A stretch of DNA of 64,000 nucleotides from Phycisphaerae bacterium (GTDB taxonomy: Bacteria > Planctomycetota > Phycisphaerae > Phycisphaerales > UBA1924), in contig JAUIHS010000011.1 in the NCBI GenBank assembly GCA_030432255.1, positions 62,001 to 126,000 on the forward strand, read 5' to 3'. This document shows, in pieces, positions 54,205 to 63,339 of this stretch; positions within the stretch are counted from its first letter, which is position 1; the number at the start of each line of letters is the position of its first letter. Below the pieces are notes generated by a model. That model did not search any database. It had not been told where the DNA came from and worked only from the letters and a program-made list of their open reading frames with translations. Position numbers and translations under genes: made by a program.

Positions 54205-55830
54205 ATGGACCCGTCGTCGCCTGCATCGCGCAAAATCTGCTCACTCGACGATGTGCTCGCGCATCGAGCCGCTGCCGAGCGCCGCGGGGAACGGGTGGTG
54301 CAGTGTCATGGGTGCTTCGACATCGTGCATCCGGGACACGTCAGGCATCTGGAGCATGCGCGGCGACTCGGGGAGCGCTTGCTCGTTTCGCTGACAGCCG
54401 ATGAGTTCATTGACAAGGGGGTCGCCCGACCCCTCTTCCGGCAGGATCTGCGGGCGGAGAACCTTGCGGCGCTGGCGTGTGTGGACTGGGTGCTGATCAA
54501 CCCCGCTCCGACGGCAGCGGATCTGCTCGCCCGGGTGCAGCCGGATGTCTATGTGAAGGGGGCGGAGTACGAGCACAACGAGGACCCGCGGTTCGCCGCG
54601 GAGCGTGACGCGGTTGAGGGATGCGGTGGTCGTGTGGTCTTCACATCAGGCGACGTGGTTTTCTCGTCTACGGCGCTGATTGAAGCGATGCGTGAGGGGG
54701 CATCGGGTGAGGATGTATTCGCGGTGGATCCTTCGACGATTGCGCTGCGTCAACTGCACCAGGCGCATGACCTGTCGCCGCTGCGGATCCGGGCGTTGCT
54801 GGATGCGATTGAGGGGCGTCGGGTCACCATCATTGGTGAATCGATCATCGATACCTATGTGGACTGCGCGTGGCCGGATGTGACCGGGGAGGCACCGGTG
54901 TTGTCGTTGCGGCCTCGCCAGCGCGTGCGGTTTGATGGTGGTGCGGCGGTCGTGGCCCGGCACATCGCGGCGGCGGGCGGTCGTGCGCACCTCGTGACGC
55001 CCGTGCCCCGATCGATTGAGGGCGAGGCGATGCTCGAGCGTCTGGCGCAGGCGGGCATCGAGGTTGAGGTCATTCCGACGGAGAGTCCTTTGCCGGAGAA
55101 GGAACGGTTCCTGGTGGGCCGGGACAAGCTTGTGAAACTGGATCACACGATTCCGATGGAACTGGATCATCGGACTCGCACACGCGTGATCGAATCGGCG
55201 TGTCATCTCGGGCGGCAGTCAGATGCGGCGATCGTGACGGACTATGGGCTCGGCATGCTGGGTCCCAAGTTGACAGCGGACCTGTTCCATGCCCTGCGAC
55301 CTCTGGTCGGTACGCTGGCCGGTGATGTGTCCGGGGCGCGGCCGTCGCTGCTGCACATGACGGAAGCGGACTGGATCGCGCCATCCGAGCGCGAGCTGCG
55401 CGGGACGGTGTCGTCGGTGGTCGGGTCGCTGCCGGCGGTCGCGGCAGAGCTCATGTCGCGAACGCGCGCACGACACCTCGCTGTCACGATGGCGGACGAG
55501 GGCCTGGTGGTCTTCACGGGGCGGGAAGAGACGGGTACTCCTGATGGTCAGCCGGTCCGACTGTCGGGTGAGCACATTCCGGCGCTGAATCGTGCGCCGA
55601 TCGACACGCTGGGGTGTGGCGATGCGCTGCTGGCGTGGAGTGTGCTGGCGCTGGTGGGTGGTGCTTCGCCGGGGCTGGCGTCATACCTGGGTTCACTCGC
55701 GGCCTCATGTTGTGCCGGTCGTCTCGGCAATCATGCGTGCGGGTCGAATGACGTCTTCCGCCACGCGGTTCGATTGCACGCGGGGTGGCAGTCGGGCGGT
55801 GCGCGTTCAACGACTGCGGTGGTGCCATGA
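54205..55830 (+). CDS. Bifunctional HldE-like nucleotidyltransferase/PfkB-family kinase, inverted domain order
   Basis: A 541-residue protein. Residues about 10-165 are a cytidylyltransferase-type domain (VQCHGCFDIVHPGHVRHLEH, VYVKGAEYE). Residues about 190-530 are a PfkB sugar kinase (IDTYVDCAWPDVTGEAPV, FDGGAAVVARHI, DTLGCGDALLAWS with the catalytic Asp in GCGD). E. coli HldE makes ADP-heptose precursors with kinase first and transferase second; here the order is reversed. It overlaps the following glycosyltransferase by four bases, consistent with a sugar-nucleotide/surface polysaccharide role. Confidence 0.88.
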   Translation: MDPSSPASRKICSLDDVLAHRAAAERRGERVVQCHGCFDIVHPGHVRHLEHARRLGERLLVSLTADEFIDKGVARPLFRQDLRAENLAALACVDWVLINPAPTAADLLARVQPDVYVKGAEYEHNEDPRFAAERDAVEGCGGRVVFTSGDVVFSSTALIEAMREGASGEDVFAVDPSTIALRQLHQAHDLSPLRIRALLDAIEGRRVTIIGESIIDTYVDCAWPDVTGEAPVLSLRPRQRVRFDGGAAVVARHIAAAGGRAHLVTPVPRSIEGEAMLERLAQAGIEVEVIPTESPLPEKERFLVGRDKLVKLDHTIPMELDHRTRTRVIESACHLGRQSDAAIVTDYGLGMLGPKLTADLFHALRPLVGTLAGDVSGARPSLLHMTEADWIAPSERELRGTVSSVVGSLPAVAAELMSRTRARHLAVTMADEGLVVFTGREETGTPDGQPVRLSGEHIPALNRAPIDTLGCGDALLAWSVLALVGGASPGLASYLGSLAASCCAGRLGNHACGSNDVFRHAVRLHAGWQSGGARSTTAVVP

Positions 55831-56918
55831 GTCTGATCTCGATCATCATTCCCACGCGTGACCGGTCGGAGGCGCTGTCCTGCACGCTTGATGCACTGGG
55901 GGCGCTGCCGGTCTCGATCTTCGGTGGCGATGCACCGGAGGTCCGGATCATCGACAATGCATCGGCGACGCCGGTGTCAGAGTCGGTGTCGCCCCGGCTG
56001 ACGAATGGGATCCGTGTGCATGTCGAGCGTCTCGAAACCAATCGGGGGGCAGCGGCGCGGAACCTCGGCGCCGACGCGGCGTCCGGTGAGTGGCTGCTGA
56101 TGCTGGATGATGACTCTTCACCAGTCGACGGGGACTTCGGAGCCGTGCTGCGCGATGCGCCGGATGATGTCGCAGCGATCGGTGGCGAGATCCTGCTGCC
56201 GGATGGCACGCATGAAGCGGGCGGGTTGCCCGAAGTGATCGTCGGTTGCGGGTGTGCGATCCGGCGGGACCTCTTTCTGGAGGTGGGTGGGTATGATCCA
56301 TCGTTCGAGTACTACGTCGAGGAGTACGACCTGTGTGCGCGGTTCCTCATGATGGGACTGCGTGTTGCCCAGACATCTGCGATTCGCTTCGAGCATCGCA
56401 AGGTGGCATCGGGGCGCGACTTTGCCGGGATCCTGCGGCGACTGGTGCGGAACAACGCGTGGGTCCTGCAGCGTTACGCTCCGGATGATCAACTTCACGA
56501 ATCCATGGCGGCAATGCTGGGGCGGTACCGGGCCATCGCGATTCGCGAGGATGTGACAGACGCATTTGATGGTGCGCTGGAGGCGGTTGATGCGACGCTG
56601 GCGCGGCAGGTGCGGCGGCCGATGAATGATGCGGCCTGGGATCGGTTCACGGGTGCACGAGCCGTGCGGGAGCGGGTGCTGCGCCCACTGCTTGAATGTG
56701 GCGTTGACGCCGTGCAACTTGTACGCGTGGGGAAGGGCGCGGATGTGATCGAGCGCGAATTGCTGGGCGCGGGAATCGCTGTGCGAAGTGATGCCGAGGC
56801 GCGGGTGATCGGGACGTTATCACCCGGACCGATGCTGGACGCAATGAGCGAGGATCCGGAGGCAGTCGCGGCTTGGGCAGAGGAGGCGATTGCCGAGGGC
56901 CCTTCGACGGGCTACTGA
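55827..56918 (+). CDS. Family 2 glycosyltransferase
   Basis: A 363-residue GT-A enzyme: ISIIIPTRDRSEALSCTLDAL, IIDNASAT, LETNRGAAARNLGADAA, LLMLDDDSSP (DxD-type metal site), then FLEVGGYDPSFEYYVEEYDLCAR (acceptor/catalytic region). The ATG overlaps the HldE-like stop. The C-terminal ~130 residues are extra and unrecognised. Likely adds a sugar in surface glycan synthesis, perhaps using the product of the upstream enzyme. Confidence 0.92.
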   Translation: MSLISIIIPTRDRSEALSCTLDALGALPVSIFGGDAPEVRIIDNASATPVSESVSPRLTNGIRVHVERLETNRGAAARNLGADAASGEWLLMLDDDSSPVDGDFGAVLRDAPDDVAAIGGEILLPDGTHEAGGLPEVIVGCGCAIRRDLFLEVGGYDPSFEYYVEEYDLCARFLMMGLRVAQTSAIRFEHRKVASGRDFAGILRRLVRNNAWVLQRYAPDDQLHESMAAMLGRYRAIAIREDVTDAFDGALEAVDATLARQVRRPMNDAAWDRFTGARAVRERVLRPLLECGVDAVQLVRVGKGADVIERELLGAGIAVRSDAEARVIGTLSPGPMLDAMSEDPEAVAAWAEEAIAEGPSTGY

Positions 56919-56992
56919 CGCACCATCGCTCATGAGGCTGGTCTTCTGGCCTCATCCTTCCCTATTTCCGTGCCGACGGGTACATTCTGTGC

Positions 56993-57484
56993 ATGTTGCT
57001 CCGCCCGGTTCGACCGCGATTCCGGCTTGATATCGATGGCACGATCGAGGACGCCATCGCCCTCGTCAGTGCGGCGGCCCGGACTCCCGAGAAGCGATGT
57101 GTCTTCCGTGTGCTCGGCAATCACGTCGACATCACAGTCAGCCCGGAAGATCGGCATCGCTGGTCTCCGTGCATCCAGTTGGAGTTCAGCGGCTCTGAAG
57201 AGGGTGACGGCAGGATTGCTGTCAATGGGCTTGTCGGACCACACCCCAATGTCTGGACGCTCTACGCCTTCGCCAATATCTGCATCGCCGTACTCGTCTG
57301 CATCGGGGTGATGCTCGGGGCCGTTCAACTCTCACTTGATCAGCACCCGTGGGGTATGTGGGGCGCGGCCGCCGCCCTTTTTATCATGATCCTCCTCTAC
57401 CTCACCTCTCAGATCGGCCAGCGCTGCGCCGCCGATCAGACGCGGATGCTGCTCGACCTGGTGAAGGGGGCACTGGAGGAGTAG
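56993..57484 (+). CDS. Small two-helix membrane protein of unknown function
   Basis: A 163-residue protein with a soluble N-terminal half (CVFRVLGNHVDITVSPEDRHRWSP, IQLEFSGSEEGDGRIAVNGLVGP) and two transmembrane helices (FANICIAVLVCIGVMLGAV and AAALFIMILLYLTSQIG), ending in a short helix. No family recognised. It is not overlapping its neighbours. Confidence 0.7.
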   Translation: MLLRPVRPRFRLDIDGTIEDAIALVSAAARTPEKRCVFRVLGNHVDITVSPEDRHRWSPCIQLEFSGSEEGDGRIAVNGLVGPHPNVWTLYAFANICIAVLVCIGVMLGAVQLSLDQHPWGMWGAAAALFIMILLYLTSQIGQRCAADQTRMLLDLVKGALEE

Positions 57485-57597
57485 GCTCATCAAGAGTTCA
57501 CTCGCCCCATCCCCCCACTTTCCTCCAGTTCCATGCATGGATCCACCCTCCGGCGCCGTCATTCCTGTGACACATCACTGCCCGGAGCCTCATCCGC

Positions 57598-58104
57598 GTG
57601 ACGATCGCCGCCGCATCCCGACCTGACTGGAGAGCCATCTGGCGGCAGCATCGCGATGGCCTCATTGCATACGCACTTGCAGTCACGGGCAATTCACATG
57701 ACGCGGAAGACATCCTGCAGGCCGTCTTTGTCAGGCTGATCGAACGGGCGGTCGTCTCTGATCAGCCGGTTGCGTACGCGTTTCGCGCCGTCCGCAATGC
57801 CGCCGTGGACATCCACAGAGCATCCGAACGCGACCGACGCCTGCTTGCCCGTGCCACACTCGATACCGACGCATTGAACGCTGCCAGCGCATCCGACTCA
57901 GATCGCACGAATCGCATCTTCGAACTCCTCGACCACCTTCCCGATGCCCAGCGCGAAGTGATTCTGCTCCGGACACGTTCAGGGCTCACATTGGCCCAGA
58001 TCGGAACGGCGCTCGACCGACCCGAAGGGACGGTGACCGCCCAGTACAGCCGCGGCCTCTCCCGACTCCGGGAACTTGCCGCCGAGACCAGGGTGACGAC
58101 ATGA
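57598..58104 (+). CDS. ECF-type RNA polymerase sigma factor
   Basis: A 168-residue sigma-70-family factor (GTG start). Region 2: LIAYALAVTGNSHDAEDILQAVFVRLIE. Region 4: LPDAQREVILLRTRSGLTLAQIGTALDRPEGTVTAQYSRGL, a complete HTH. Its stop overlaps the next start (ATGA). Unlike the sigma at 9501 it has no kinase partner; the next gene encodes a single-pass membrane protein, the usual place of an anti-sigma factor. Confidence 0.92.
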   Translation: MTIAAASRPDWRAIWRQHRDGLIAYALAVTGNSHDAEDILQAVFVRLIERAVVSDQPVAYAFRAVRNAAVDIHRASERDRRLLARATLDTDALNAASASDSDRTNRIFELLDHLPDAQREVILLRTRSGLTLAQIGTALDRPEGTVTAQYSRGLSRLRELAAETRVTT

Positions 58105-58484
58105 CCACTGAGAAGAACGACAGGACGAACATCGAGCAAGTGTTGATGAATGCGCCTCATCGCTCGTTCGAGTCTTCAGCACTCGACCGCATCGACGCGG
58201 CCATCGACGCCGCTGATGCTCCAGCATCCAGACGCATTGAGCGGCACCACGGTCCCGGTCGACGCATTGCCCTGTGGCAGGCGGTCGCCGCGAGCATCAC
58301 CGTGGGATCGGTGTGCTGGGTGCTGGGGAGTCGTCATTCGAGTGCAGGGCCTGATGCGGCGATCGCCGTCAGGTCCCCGATCCGTGTTGAGATTGTGCAG
58401 GACGTCTTCTCAACCAGCACGCGGGCCCGGCGTCCGATGGACATTCGACGCTGGAACTCAACCTATCCTGAGCGAACACCATGA
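58101..58484 (+). CDS. Single-pass membrane protein, possible anti-sigma factor
   Basis: A 127-residue protein with a soluble N-terminal part of about 55 residues, one transmembrane helix (ALWQAVAASITVGSVCWVLG) and a short periplasmic tail. It overlaps the ECF sigma stop and its own stop overlaps the next ATG. Topology and position fit an anti-sigma factor, but there is no HxxxCxxC zinc motif and no recognisable anti-sigma domain. Confidence 0.65.
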   Translation: MTTEKNDRTNIEQVLMNAPHRSFESSALDRIDAAIDAADAPASRRIERHHGPGRRIALWQAVAASITVGSVCWVLGSRHSSAGPDAAIAVRSPIRVEIVQDVFSTSTRARRPMDIRRWNSTYPERTP

Positions 58485-58495
58485 GAGGAGTACCC

Positions 58496-59278
58496 ATGCT
58501 GACATGTACCCGCATCACCACCCTTCTGAGCCTGCTGTTGATTCAGGTCAGCGTCGCGCAGGGCCAGGAATCCGATGCCGCCGCGTACCGCGTCACCGTC
58601 CGACTGGCGCAGGTTCTGGGTGCTGCTCCTGCACAGTTTGAAGAGGGAGCCGAACTCACTCTGACGCACACCGAAGTGCACACGGAGAGCGCCGCCTTCG
58701 AGCAGGTCACCGGGCCGAATCCCGAGGATCTCAAGGGACTCGATGTCGCCGGTACGGCGCGGAAGTCATCATCGGGCAAGTTGCCGACGTATCTCATGCG
58801 CGAGGACGCCACAATGGTCTTCCCCAATGGCAAGCGGGTGGATACCCGGCGCCTGGGGACGCATGACGGCGTCCGGATCATCACGGCGCCACAACTCGTC
58901 GTCCTGTCGGACACACCGGCTTCGATCAGCGTTGCATCTGCCGTGCAATACATGTCGCCGGTGGGAGATGACCTCTATCGCGCAGCCGAGTCAGTTGAGT
59001 CCGAGGGTGTGGAAATGAGCCTGCGCGTCATGCGCTCCGAGAAGGACCCTGCCCACATTCGAGTGCAGGACCTTCGCATCGATGTGAGGCATGCCGTCTC
59101 GCGTGTACCCCTACCCGATCTGGCCATCGATGCCGGTCCACCCGTCATGCAGCGCACCAGCATCAGGACGTCAATCGAACTCAGCCCCGGACAGATCGCA
59201 TGTATTCCACTGACCCTGGCCGGTGATGAGAGCGATCCGATCTTCGCATTCCTCGAAGTGGCCGAGGCAGAACTCTGA
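58496..59278 (+). CDS. Secreted secretin-domain-like protein
   Basis: A 260-residue protein. ATG 58496 with AGGAG five bases before it is chosen over ATG 58481. A signal peptide (TTLLSLLLIQVSVAQGQ) is present. Part of the body (RIITAPQLVVLSDTPASISV and LSPGQIACIPL) resembles the secretin C-domain segments APRL.....G..A.I.V and L..GQT..I seen in type II/III secretins, but the protein is too short to form a secretin pore on its own. It closes the sigma/membrane-protein operon and could be its envelope sensor or output. Confidence 0.7.
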   Translation: MLTCTRITTLLSLLLIQVSVAQGQESDAAAYRVTVRLAQVLGAAPAQFEEGAELTLTHTEVHTESAAFEQVTGPNPEDLKGLDVAGTARKSSSGKLPTYLMREDATMVFPNGKRVDTRRLGTHDGVRIITAPQLVVLSDTPASISVASAVQYMSPVGDDLYRAAESVESEGVEMSLRVMRSEKDPAHIRVQDLRIDVRHAVSRVPLPDLAIDAGPPVMQRTSIRTSIELSPGQIACIPLTLAGDESDPIFAFLEVAEAEL

Positions 59279-59279
59279 T

Positions 59280-59612
59280 TCACCTGGGCTCGGCATCCCG
59301 TGACGCTTCGCACCCTTCGCGCGCCAGTCGTCCCAGCCAGACCTCCGTCACGAAGGGGCCGAAAGGCACGATCGCACCGAAGATTCCGCCCAGTGTCAGT
59401 CGCGTCGACAAGGGCACCCGCTCACGCCCCATCACGAACATCGCGACCAGCAGGATGAAGAGACCGCCGTGAATGGATCCAGCGATCGACACCGCCATCG
59501 GCATGTCCGCCCCGTACTTCAACGGCATCGCGACGAAGAACAGGAAAAGCGTTGAGACACCCTCGACCAGGCCGAGAATCCGAAGCCAGCGCAGGAACGT
59601 GTGGTCAATCAT
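59280..59612 (-). CDS. DUF3817 membrane protein
   Basis: A 110-residue membrane protein with three hydrophobic segments. FLRWLRILGLVEGVSTLFLFF, MPLKYG and GSIHGGLFILLV match the DUF3817 pattern. Function unknown. Convergent with the secretin-like gene, 1 bp between them. Confidence 0.9.
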   Translation of the reverse strand: MIDHTFLRWLRILGLVEGVSTLFLFFVAMPLKYGADMPMAVSIAGSIHGGLFILLVAMFVMGRERVPLSTRLTLGGIFGAIVPFGPFVTEVWLGRLAREGCEASRDAEPR

Positions 59613-59737
59613 GGGACACGATCATAGCGCCAATCTCCAACGCCGGCCGCGTCCATCCCGAGCCAACTCAACCCGCCCGGCACATCTCGCGGCGTTCACC
59701 CCATTGACTCGGCCCTCCCACAACGTCAAGATCCGGT

Positions 59738-61138
59738 ATGCAACTTCAATTCCTTGGCGCCAATCGACAGGTCACCGGCTCGCGATACCTTCTCAACGCT
59801 CGCGGCAGGCGCATCCTCGTCGACTGCGGGCTCTTCCAGGAGCGTGCCTGGCAGGCGCGGAACTGGGAGGATTGGCCCTTCGATCCCTCCAGCATTGATC
59901 TTCTCCTCCTTACCCACGCTCACCTCGATCACTGCGGCCTCATTCCCCGCCTCGTCCGGGACGGCTTCAAGGGACGAATCCTCGCCACGCCACCGAGCAT
60001 TGACCTTGCGCGCATCGTCATGAGTGATGCCGCCCGCATTCAGGAAGAGGACGCCGCGTACAAGAAGCGTCGCCACCGTCGTGAAAGACGTCGCGGCCGC
60101 CATCCCGAGGTTCCGCTGTACACGGTGGCGGATGCCGAGCGGGCGAGCACGCTCTTCCAGCCGGTGCAGTATGGCGAAGCGATTGAACTGGGTGAGGGCA
60201 TTGAAGTCACGTACCACGACGCCGGGCACATTCTCGGCTCCGCCATGCTCGAAGTTCGGATCCCTGTTGACGATCACGTGCGTCGGCTGATCTTCTCCGG
60301 CGACATCGGACAGGAAGATCGTCCGTTGATGCGCGATCCACATCCACTTGCCCAAGCCGACTACATCGTCATGGAGTCCACCTACGGTGATCGTGAGCAT
60401 GAGCCGTCACATGATGTCAGCCAGCAGATCGAAGAACTCATCTGCGCCGCGGCTGAAAGCGGCGGCAACCTGCTCATCCCCACCTTCGCCATCGACCGGG
60501 CCCAGGGCCTGATGTACCTGATCAGCGAACTTGCGTGGAGCAAGCGCATTCCCCCGGTTCGCGTTGTCATGGACAGCCCGATGGCCATTGATGCCACCAC
60601 GGTCTACAAGCGATACCCGAACCTTCTCGATGACGAGACGCATGAGCTCTTTGAGGCCGGTCGCCATCCATTCCAGTTCCCCGGCCTGCACTTTGTCCAC
60701 ACATCGCAGCAGTCGCGCGCCGTCAACACCATGCGCGGTACGAGTGTCATCCTCGCCGGGTCCGGGATGTGTACCGGAGGGCGTATCAAGCACCACCTCC
60801 GCAACAACATCGAGAAGCCCGAGACCATTCTTCTCTTTGCGGGCTACCAGGCACACGGTACCCTCGGCCGGCAGATTCTCAGCGGCGATCCCGAAGTCCG
60901 CATCCATGGCCGCTACTACGAAGTCAACGCGCGGATCGAACAACTCCAGGGTCTCTCGGCCCATGCCGATCGTTCCGGACTCATGGCATGGCTCGGCGCG
61001 TTTGAGGAGACGCCATCGCGGCTCTTTCTCACGCACGGCGATGAAGACGCCGCCCTCGCGCTTGCTGACCGCGCCCGCAAGTTGCTCGACTGGCGGGTCG
61101 ATGTTCCTGAGTATGGTGAGGTCGTCGAACTGACGTGA
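59738..61138 (+). CDS. Metallo-beta-lactamase/beta-CASP ribonuclease-type protein
   Basis: A 466-residue enzyme. MBL motifs: THAHLDHCG (motif 2, two Zn), HDAGHILGSA (motif 3), SGDIGQ (motif 4). Beta-CASP motifs: ESTYG (A), IPTFAIDRAQG (nearby), GSGMCTGGR (B) and LSAHADRSG (C). An extra Lys/Arg-rich loop (YKKRRHRRERRRGRH) may bind RNA. Family members are single-strand RNases of the CPSF73/RNase J relatives. Substrate is not known. Confidence 0.95.
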   Translation: MQLQFLGANRQVTGSRYLLNARGRRILVDCGLFQERAWQARNWEDWPFDPSSIDLLLLTHAHLDHCGLIPRLVRDGFKGRILATPPSIDLARIVMSDAARIQEEDAAYKKRRHRRERRRGRHPEVPLYTVADAERASTLFQPVQYGEAIELGEGIEVTYHDAGHILGSAMLEVRIPVDDHVRRLIFSGDIGQEDRPLMRDPHPLAQADYIVMESTYGDREHEPSHDVSQQIEELICAAAESGGNLLIPTFAIDRAQGLMYLISELAWSKRIPPVRVVMDSPMAIDATTVYKRYPNLLDDETHELFEAGRHPFQFPGLHFVHTSQQSRAVNTMRGTSVILAGSGMCTGGRIKHHLRNNIEKPETILLFAGYQAHGTLGRQILSGDPEVRIHGRYYEVNARIEQLQGLSAHADRSGLMAWLGAFEETPSRLFLTHGDEDAALALADRARKLLDWRVDVPEYGEVVELT

Positions 61139-61164
61139 GCAGGGTGGGGCACGTTGCCGCTAGA

Positions 61165-63339
61165 CTAAGCGGCTGGCGCCCCGACGCTGCTCCCCCGCTC
61201 CTTGTTCCTGATGCCGGTCCCGACCTCGGCAGTCTCCACGCGCACGGACTGATGCGTGCAGCGCACCGCCGACATGCGGTTGCATGCGATCTGGTCGAAC
61301 CAGCGGGCCCAGCCGCCTGTTCGACCGACTGGCCAGTCGAAAGTGCCGCGTCCCGTGCCATCATCCCAACCCTGGTCATCAATCACCAATGCTCCGCCCG
61401 GTGTCTCCCGTGGTTCCGGAACACCGCCACTCGGGATCATGGTCGCCGGTTCCTCGAAGTAGCGCACCCAGTCGTGCGACACCGGCACGCGGCGTCCCTG
61501 ACGTCGGTCATACGTCGGTCGCACCTGGATCGCGCGCTGGTACGCGCACAGACTCCGGACCATCTCCCCGTGGCCGAACCGCACGTGCAGGTGCGCGGCC
61601 AGCGCGTCGAGCAGATCATCGAGTCGACGTATCAGTACGGCAAGACACCACCGGTACGGTTCCGCCATGCGACGCTGACCACCTTCATCCAGCGGCACCA
61701 TCGCCAGGCTCGACTCATCCTCGATGAATCGACGAAAGCAGGACTCCAGGGGCAACAGGAGGTCGCCGTCGATGTCCCATCGCGGCAGAAACACGTCAAT
61801 CACATCGGCGTAGAACTCGTGGAACGACACCCCGTGCGTTGCTCGCAGGTAACGCGCGATGTACTGCGTGACACCGCCATTGTGCAGTGCCCGAATGAGT
61901 GCGGCCTCCACACTCATTCGGATCCAGTCCTCCGTGTCAAATGTCGAGGTTGCCACAATGATGTCGCCGCGAGCAAACGTCAGCGGATCCACCGGCTCAT
62001 CAGGGCGCACACCGGGGCCGTCATAGATGTACCGGTCGATCGTTCGAATCCGCCACTCTTCCATGTACGCAGGAGCCGCGGCGGGTGCATTGGGCAGCAG
62101 GTGATAGTTCGTGACGATGTGGCCGTCGTGGATCCCCCATTCCATGAGGTCGGTGAACGTCCGTCGCCACAACTCGGGCGTATCTCCCGGCAGCCCCAGG
62201 ATGAGTTGCGCGCTGATCGGCACGTCCTCTGCCTGGAGTTCGCGCACCACGCGAATCTGTTTCTCCACGGAGATGTTCTGCCGGTCCGTTGCAGCCAGTA
62301 CATCCAGTGAACTGTGCTGGATGGACAGCGTGTGCGCTGTATCCAGCCCCGCCTGTACGACCTTGCGCGTGATCTCGATCGTGCGGTCCGGCACGTTCTT
62401 CGCATTGCTCCACACGAAGAACTGCGGCGATCCATGGTTCTCCTTCGCCTGCACGATGGCATCCGTCAGATCGACATCCGTTTTGAACATGCCGAAGTTG
62501 CTGTCCACCGAAAAGATGACCGACACGCCCGTCTGTGCGAACCATTCGATCTCCGCGCGCAGGCGTTCCATGTCAAACCGCCGGACCTTCGACATCGTGC
62601 TGGAACCCCAGTCGCAGTAGGAGCACTTGAATGGGCAACCCCGGCTTGTCTCCCATGCCGCGACTACGCCGTTCGGATGGGCCTGAATGAACTGCTCGTA
62701 GTAGGTGCGCTGTGCCAGGTAGGCGCTGACGGAGTAGTCGGACGGAACTTCGGCCGGCGCAGTCAGTCGGCCGCCGCTGCCAGGGAGACAGAGTCCCGGG
62801 ATATCGTCCAGTCGCAGGCCTGAGGCGCGAAAGGCATCCATCGATTCATGTTCCAGCGCCCGCTCCAGTATCCGGTTGAATGGGATCTCGCCGTCCTTCA
62901 CCACCACGGCATCGATGAACGGGTTGCTCTCAAAGAACTCCGGATCCCGGTAGTCCGGGTGCGGTCCCCCCGCCACGATCAGGCTCTCCGGATATCGCGC
63001 CCGCACGCGGCGGGCAATCTCGCGCTGCAGGCGCCAGTTCCACGTGTAGCAACTCAGACCGAGCACATCGATCGCGCGATCTCCCAGTTCATCCACGATC
63101 CGATCGGGATCCTCCATCCTGAAGATCGGCTCGTACCAGTGAACGTGATCCGGATGCGCTCCGAATCGCTCCCAGTAGGTCTTCAGGACGCCCCACATCG
63201 CCGGCAGGTACGGCAGGTCGAAGGAGCACAGTTGTGGCTCACAGATCTGCACCAGCAGCGGACGCGCTGCGCGGAGCCCTGCCGACACTGATCGCGTCAG
63301 CGGCACCCGAGTATCGGAGTTGCATTCGCGACTGGTCAC
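61165..63339 (-). CDS. B12-binding-domain radical SAM enzyme
   Basis: A 724-residue protein starting with GTG overlapping the methyltransferase stop (GTGA). An N-terminal cobalamin-binding-like domain (about 30-160; GLSCYTWNWRLQREIARRV, VAGGPHPDYRD) precedes a radical SAM core with RGCPFKCSYCDWG (CX3CX2C). A further ~250-residue C-terminal region is unrecognised. Such enzymes often methylate unactivated carbons in natural-product or lipid pathways; the actual substrate is unknown. Confidence 0.93.
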   Translation of the reverse strand: MTSRECNSDTRVPLTRSVSAGLRAARPLLVQICEPQLCSFDLPYLPAMWGVLKTYWERFGAHPDHVHWYEPIFRMEDPDRIVDELGDRAIDVLGLSCYTWNWRLQREIARRVRARYPESLIVAGGPHPDYRDPEFFESNPFIDAVVVKDGEIPFNRILERALEHESMDAFRASGLRLDDIPGLCLPGSGGRLTAPAEVPSDYSVSAYLAQRTYYEQFIQAHPNGVVAAWETSRGCPFKCSYCDWGSSTMSKVRRFDMERLRAEIEWFAQTGVSVIFSVDSNFGMFKTDVDLTDAIVQAKENHGSPQFFVWSNAKNVPDRTIEITRKVVQAGLDTAHTLSIQHSSLDVLAATDRQNISVEKQIRVVRELQAEDVPISAQLILGLPGDTPELWRRTFTDLMEWGIHDGHIVTNYHLLPNAPAAAPAYMEEWRIRTIDRYIYDGPGVRPDEPVDPLTFARGDIIVATSTFDTEDWIRMSVEAALIRALHNGGVTQYIARYLRATHGVSFHEFYADVIDVFLPRWDIDGDLLLPLESCFRRFIEDESSLAMVPLDEGGQRRMAEPYRWCLAVLIRRLDDLLDALAAHLHVRFGHGEMVRSLCAYQRAIQVRPTYDRRQGRRVPVSHDWVRYFEEPATMIPSGGVPEPRETPGGALVIDDQGWDDGTGRGTFDWPVGRTGGWARWFDQIACNRMSAVRCTHQSVRVETAEVGTGIRNKERGSSVGAPAA

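Noticed and set aside
62041-62060. GTTCGAATC, a tRNA T-loop-like string
   Set aside because: Inside the radical SAM gene with no acceptor stem or D/anticodon arms nearby.
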